Origin: Aestuariivita sp.
Lineage (GTDB): Bacteria; Pseudomonadota; Alphaproteobacteria; Rhodobacterales; Rhodobacteraceae
Reading direction: 5' to 3'
Length of the DNA stretch: 64,000 nt
Assembly (NCBI RefSeq): GCF_021404545.1
Contig: NZ_JAAWWD010000004.1
Location: 62,001 to 126,000, forward strand
Below are positions 62,524-64,000 of the stretch, in pieces. A program made the position numbers and the translations under genes. A model generated the notes under the pieces. It did no database searches and was not told the DNA's origin. It worked only from the letters and a program-made list of their open reading frames with translations. Position 1 is the first letter of the stretch. Each line of letters opens with the position of its first letter.

Positions 62524-63447
62524 TCAGAAGGGCGGGGCGTCTGGCCATGTCTCTGAAATCGAACGCAGCTGGTCCCAGATTGCCGCCTGCATCTTGTTGG
62601 GCCGACCCGAGACCCGCAAGGCGGTGACGTCCAGATTGACGCTGGGCAGTGTCGTGGAAAGGTCGACCAGTTCCCCGGCCTCCACCCGCGCGCGGGCCAG
62701 GGACGACGGGACCCAGGCCACACCGACGCCGACCGCAGCAAGCTCAAGTGCGGCAAGCGTCAATGCGGTTTCGGCCTTGGGCGTCGCGCGCGCCATACCC
62801 CGCACGGCCGAAAGAACCGAACGCTCCATCACCTGGCCGAGGAACACCTCACCCGGATAGGCGATGAACGGCAGCTCTCCGGATTGGAATGATCGGTTGA
62901 GGGTGTCGGACATGGCGCGGGAAAACACCGGAATCAAACGCTCACGGCCCAGCACGAGTCGTTCGATGAAATCGCCCTCGATCTGCTGATCCTGCCCGGA
63001 TGCGCGATAGACCAGTGCCAGGTCGGCCTGCCGTGTCAGCACCAGCGCAAAGCACTCGTCCTGATTGGCCGAGCGCAGCCGCACATAAGCTTCCGGCGCG
63101 CGGGTTCCGATCCAGCGCAGAAGATGCGGTGTCAACGAGGTCGTCAGCGCATGCTGGCTGGCAAAAACGATCCGGTTGCCGCTTACCCTGTCGCCACGGC
63201 GCAGATCAACGACGAGTTGTCGCAGATCATTGGCCAGCCGGGCGATTTGGTCATGCTGATCCAAAGTCGTAGGGCGCAGTTGCACCGGTTTCCGCGCGCG
63301 ATCGAAAAGCGGGATGCCCACGTAATCCTCAATCGCCTGCACCCGCCTGGAGAAGGCCGATTGGGTCAGATTTCGGTGCTCCGCCGCCTTGGAGAAAGAT
63401 CCGGTTCTTGCAATTGCAAGGATATCATCAAGCCATTCAAGCCGCAT
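62524..63447 (-). CDS. LysR-family transcriptional regulator
   Basis: 307 aa. HTH at about 3-60 (GSFSKAAEHRNLTQSAFSRRVQAIEDYVG, core LTQSAFSRRVQAIE). ATG 63447 is chosen; ATG 63462 in frame is also possible, neither with a strong ribosome binding site. It is divergent from the cysteate sulfo-lyase gene with a 112-bp gap that holds an inverted repeat (63454-63473). This is the position expected for the regulator of cysteate use. Confidence 0.87.
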   Translation of the reverse strand: MRLEWLDDILAIARTGSFSKAAEHRNLTQSAFSRRVQAIEDYVGIPLFDRARKPVQLRPTTLDQHDQIARLANDLRQLVVDLRRGDRVSGNRIVFASQHALTTSLTPHLLRWIGTRAPEAYVRLRSANQDECFALVLTRQADLALVYRASGQDQQIEGDFIERLVLGRERLIPVFSRAMSDTLNRSFQSGELPFIAYPGEVFLGQVMERSVLSAVRGMARATPKAETALTLAALELAAVGVGVAWVPSSLARARVEAGELVDLSTTLPSVNLDVTALRVSGRPNKMQAAIWDQLRSISETWPDAPPF

Positions 63448-63453
63448 GCCGTG

Positions 63454-63473
63454 GCATAACATGCAGGTTATGC
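63454..63473. promoter_or_regulatory. LysR-type inverted repeat
   Basis: GCATAAC (63454-63460) and GTTATGC (63467-63473) form a perfect 7-bp inverted repeat with a 6-bp spacer, just upstream of the LysR start and 87 bp before the sulfo-lyase ATG. Likely operator for both divergent genes. Confidence 0.55.
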
Positions 63474-63559
63474 ATTTTAATAGCACAAATTCGCATTTGC
63501 GTTCCCGGCGCTGCAATGCAACCGTTTTGGCTTGAATAAAACAGAACGGACATCGCCCA

Positions 63560-64000
63560 ATGCACCTCGCCCGCTTTCCACGCCTGCATCTCGCCCATCT
63601 TCCGACGCCGCTGGAGCCGCTGGAGCGCCTCAGCAAGGAGTTGGGCGGGCCCGAGATCTGGATCAAGCGCGACGATTGCACCGGTATGTCGACAGGCGGC
63701 AACAAGACCAGAAAGCTGGAGTTTCTCATGGCCGAGGCCGAGGCGATGGGTGCGGACATGGTCATGACCCAAGGGGCCACGCAGTCCAACCACGCCCGTC
63801 AGACCGCCGCCTTTGCCGCCAAGCTGGGAATGAAATGTCATATCCTGCTGGAAGACCGTACTGGCTATCCGGACCATAACTATAATGAGAACGGCAATGT
63901 CCTTTTGGATCATCTGCACGGAGCCACCACCGAGAGGTTTCCCGGTGGCCATGACATGCCCGGTGAGATGGAGCGCGCGGCCCAGGCCGAGCGCCAGAAG
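63560..64000 (+). CDS. cuyA: L-cysteate sulfo-lyase / D-cysteine desulfhydrase family, 3'-truncated by window edge
   Basis: 147 N-terminal codons of a fold-type II PLP enzyme. The Schiff-base Lys is in [10 protein letters not shown] (K49) and [10 protein letters not shown] is the next conserved block. The start MHLARFPR and the block [12 protein letters not shown] match L-cysteate sulfo-lyase (CuyA), known from Ruegeria/Silicibacter, more than enterobacterial D-cysteine desulfhydrase (which has DDVTPMAMGGNK). CuyA releases sulfite, ammonia and pyruvate from L-cysteate. The divergent LysR fits. The C-terminal half is outside the window. Confidence 0.78.
   Translation, partial: MHLARFPRLHLAHLPTPLEPLERLSKELGGPEIWIKRDDCTGMSTGGNKTRKLEFLMAEAEAMGADMVMTQGATQSNHARQTAAFAAKLGMKCHILLEDRTGYPDHNYNENGNVLLDHLHGATTERFPGGHDMPGEMERAAQAERQK

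Noticed and set aside
1-64000. Mobile elements, prophage or CRISPR
   Set aside because: No transposase, integrase, phage structural gene, terminal inverted repeat or regularly spaced repeat array was seen; the RTX coding repeats are protein repeats only.

Overview
The window looks like a chromosomal segment of a marine Rhodobacterales (Roseobacter-type) alphaproteobacterium. The base composition is high GC, haem genes are grouped as hemF/hemC/hemE, and TRAP (TAXI-type) and ABC uptake systems, methylated-amine and osmolyte enzymes, a likely L-cysteate sulfo-lyase and many LysR/GntR regulators are all present. I see no transposase, integrase, phage block or CRISPR array.

Layout. 0-4 kb: haem synthesis (hemF partial, hemC divergent from hemE), a fatty acid desaturase and tRNA-Met. 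4-11 kb: a membrane-anchored AraC regulator, a secreted serine hydrolase fused to RTX repeats, and a MacAB-like adaptor/ATPase/permease operon. 11-27 kb: a catabolic island. A GntR gene with two palindromic operators sits between a GntR-M24-cupin arm and a divergent arm of FAD/GcvT demethylase, M20 amidohydrolase and diaminopropionate ammonia-lyase. A Rieske oxygenase, a racemase-like protein, a metal-ligand-poor M24 protein, a LysR, an ectoine-type (Ehu) ABC importer and a Lrp/AsnC regulator follow. 27-35.3 kb: a minus-strand catabolic cluster (GntR, two paralogous amidohydrolases, NMT1/Tau-type ABC importer, isochorismatase-like hydrolase, acetoacetate-decarboxylase-like protein, acyl-CoA ligase) with two similar AT-rich palindromes in front of its two units.

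35.5-40.7 kb: a decaying catabolic operon. A GntR gene is frameshifted, a TRAP permease is truncated and fused in frame to a TAXI binding protein with two in-frame stops, fragments of two further genes are joined, and a ThDP enzyme has lost its N-terminus and carries a frameshift. 41-50.3 kb: an intact TAXI-TRAP-RidA unit facing a DUF3726-like gene and a large unrecognised gene, surrounded by three related LysR genes. 50.5-57.6 kb: bestrophin, then a BCCT transporter/M19 dipeptidase/aldehyde dehydrogenase operon divergent from a GlxA-type AraC regulator, then RidA. 58-59.7 kb: a YqjD/YqjE-like envelope stress pair behind an EcfG-like promoter, and a PRC-barrel protein. 60-64 kb: LysR/cupin (possible DddW-type DMSP lyase), a 3-hydroxyisobutyrate dehydrogenase family enzyme, and LysR/L-cysteate sulfo-lyase running off the end.

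Taken together, most of the window is a set of self-contained, locally regulated uptake-plus-degradation modules for small marine solutes (methylated amines, ectoine-like osmolytes, organosulfur compounds, carboxylates). One of these modules is in visible decay.
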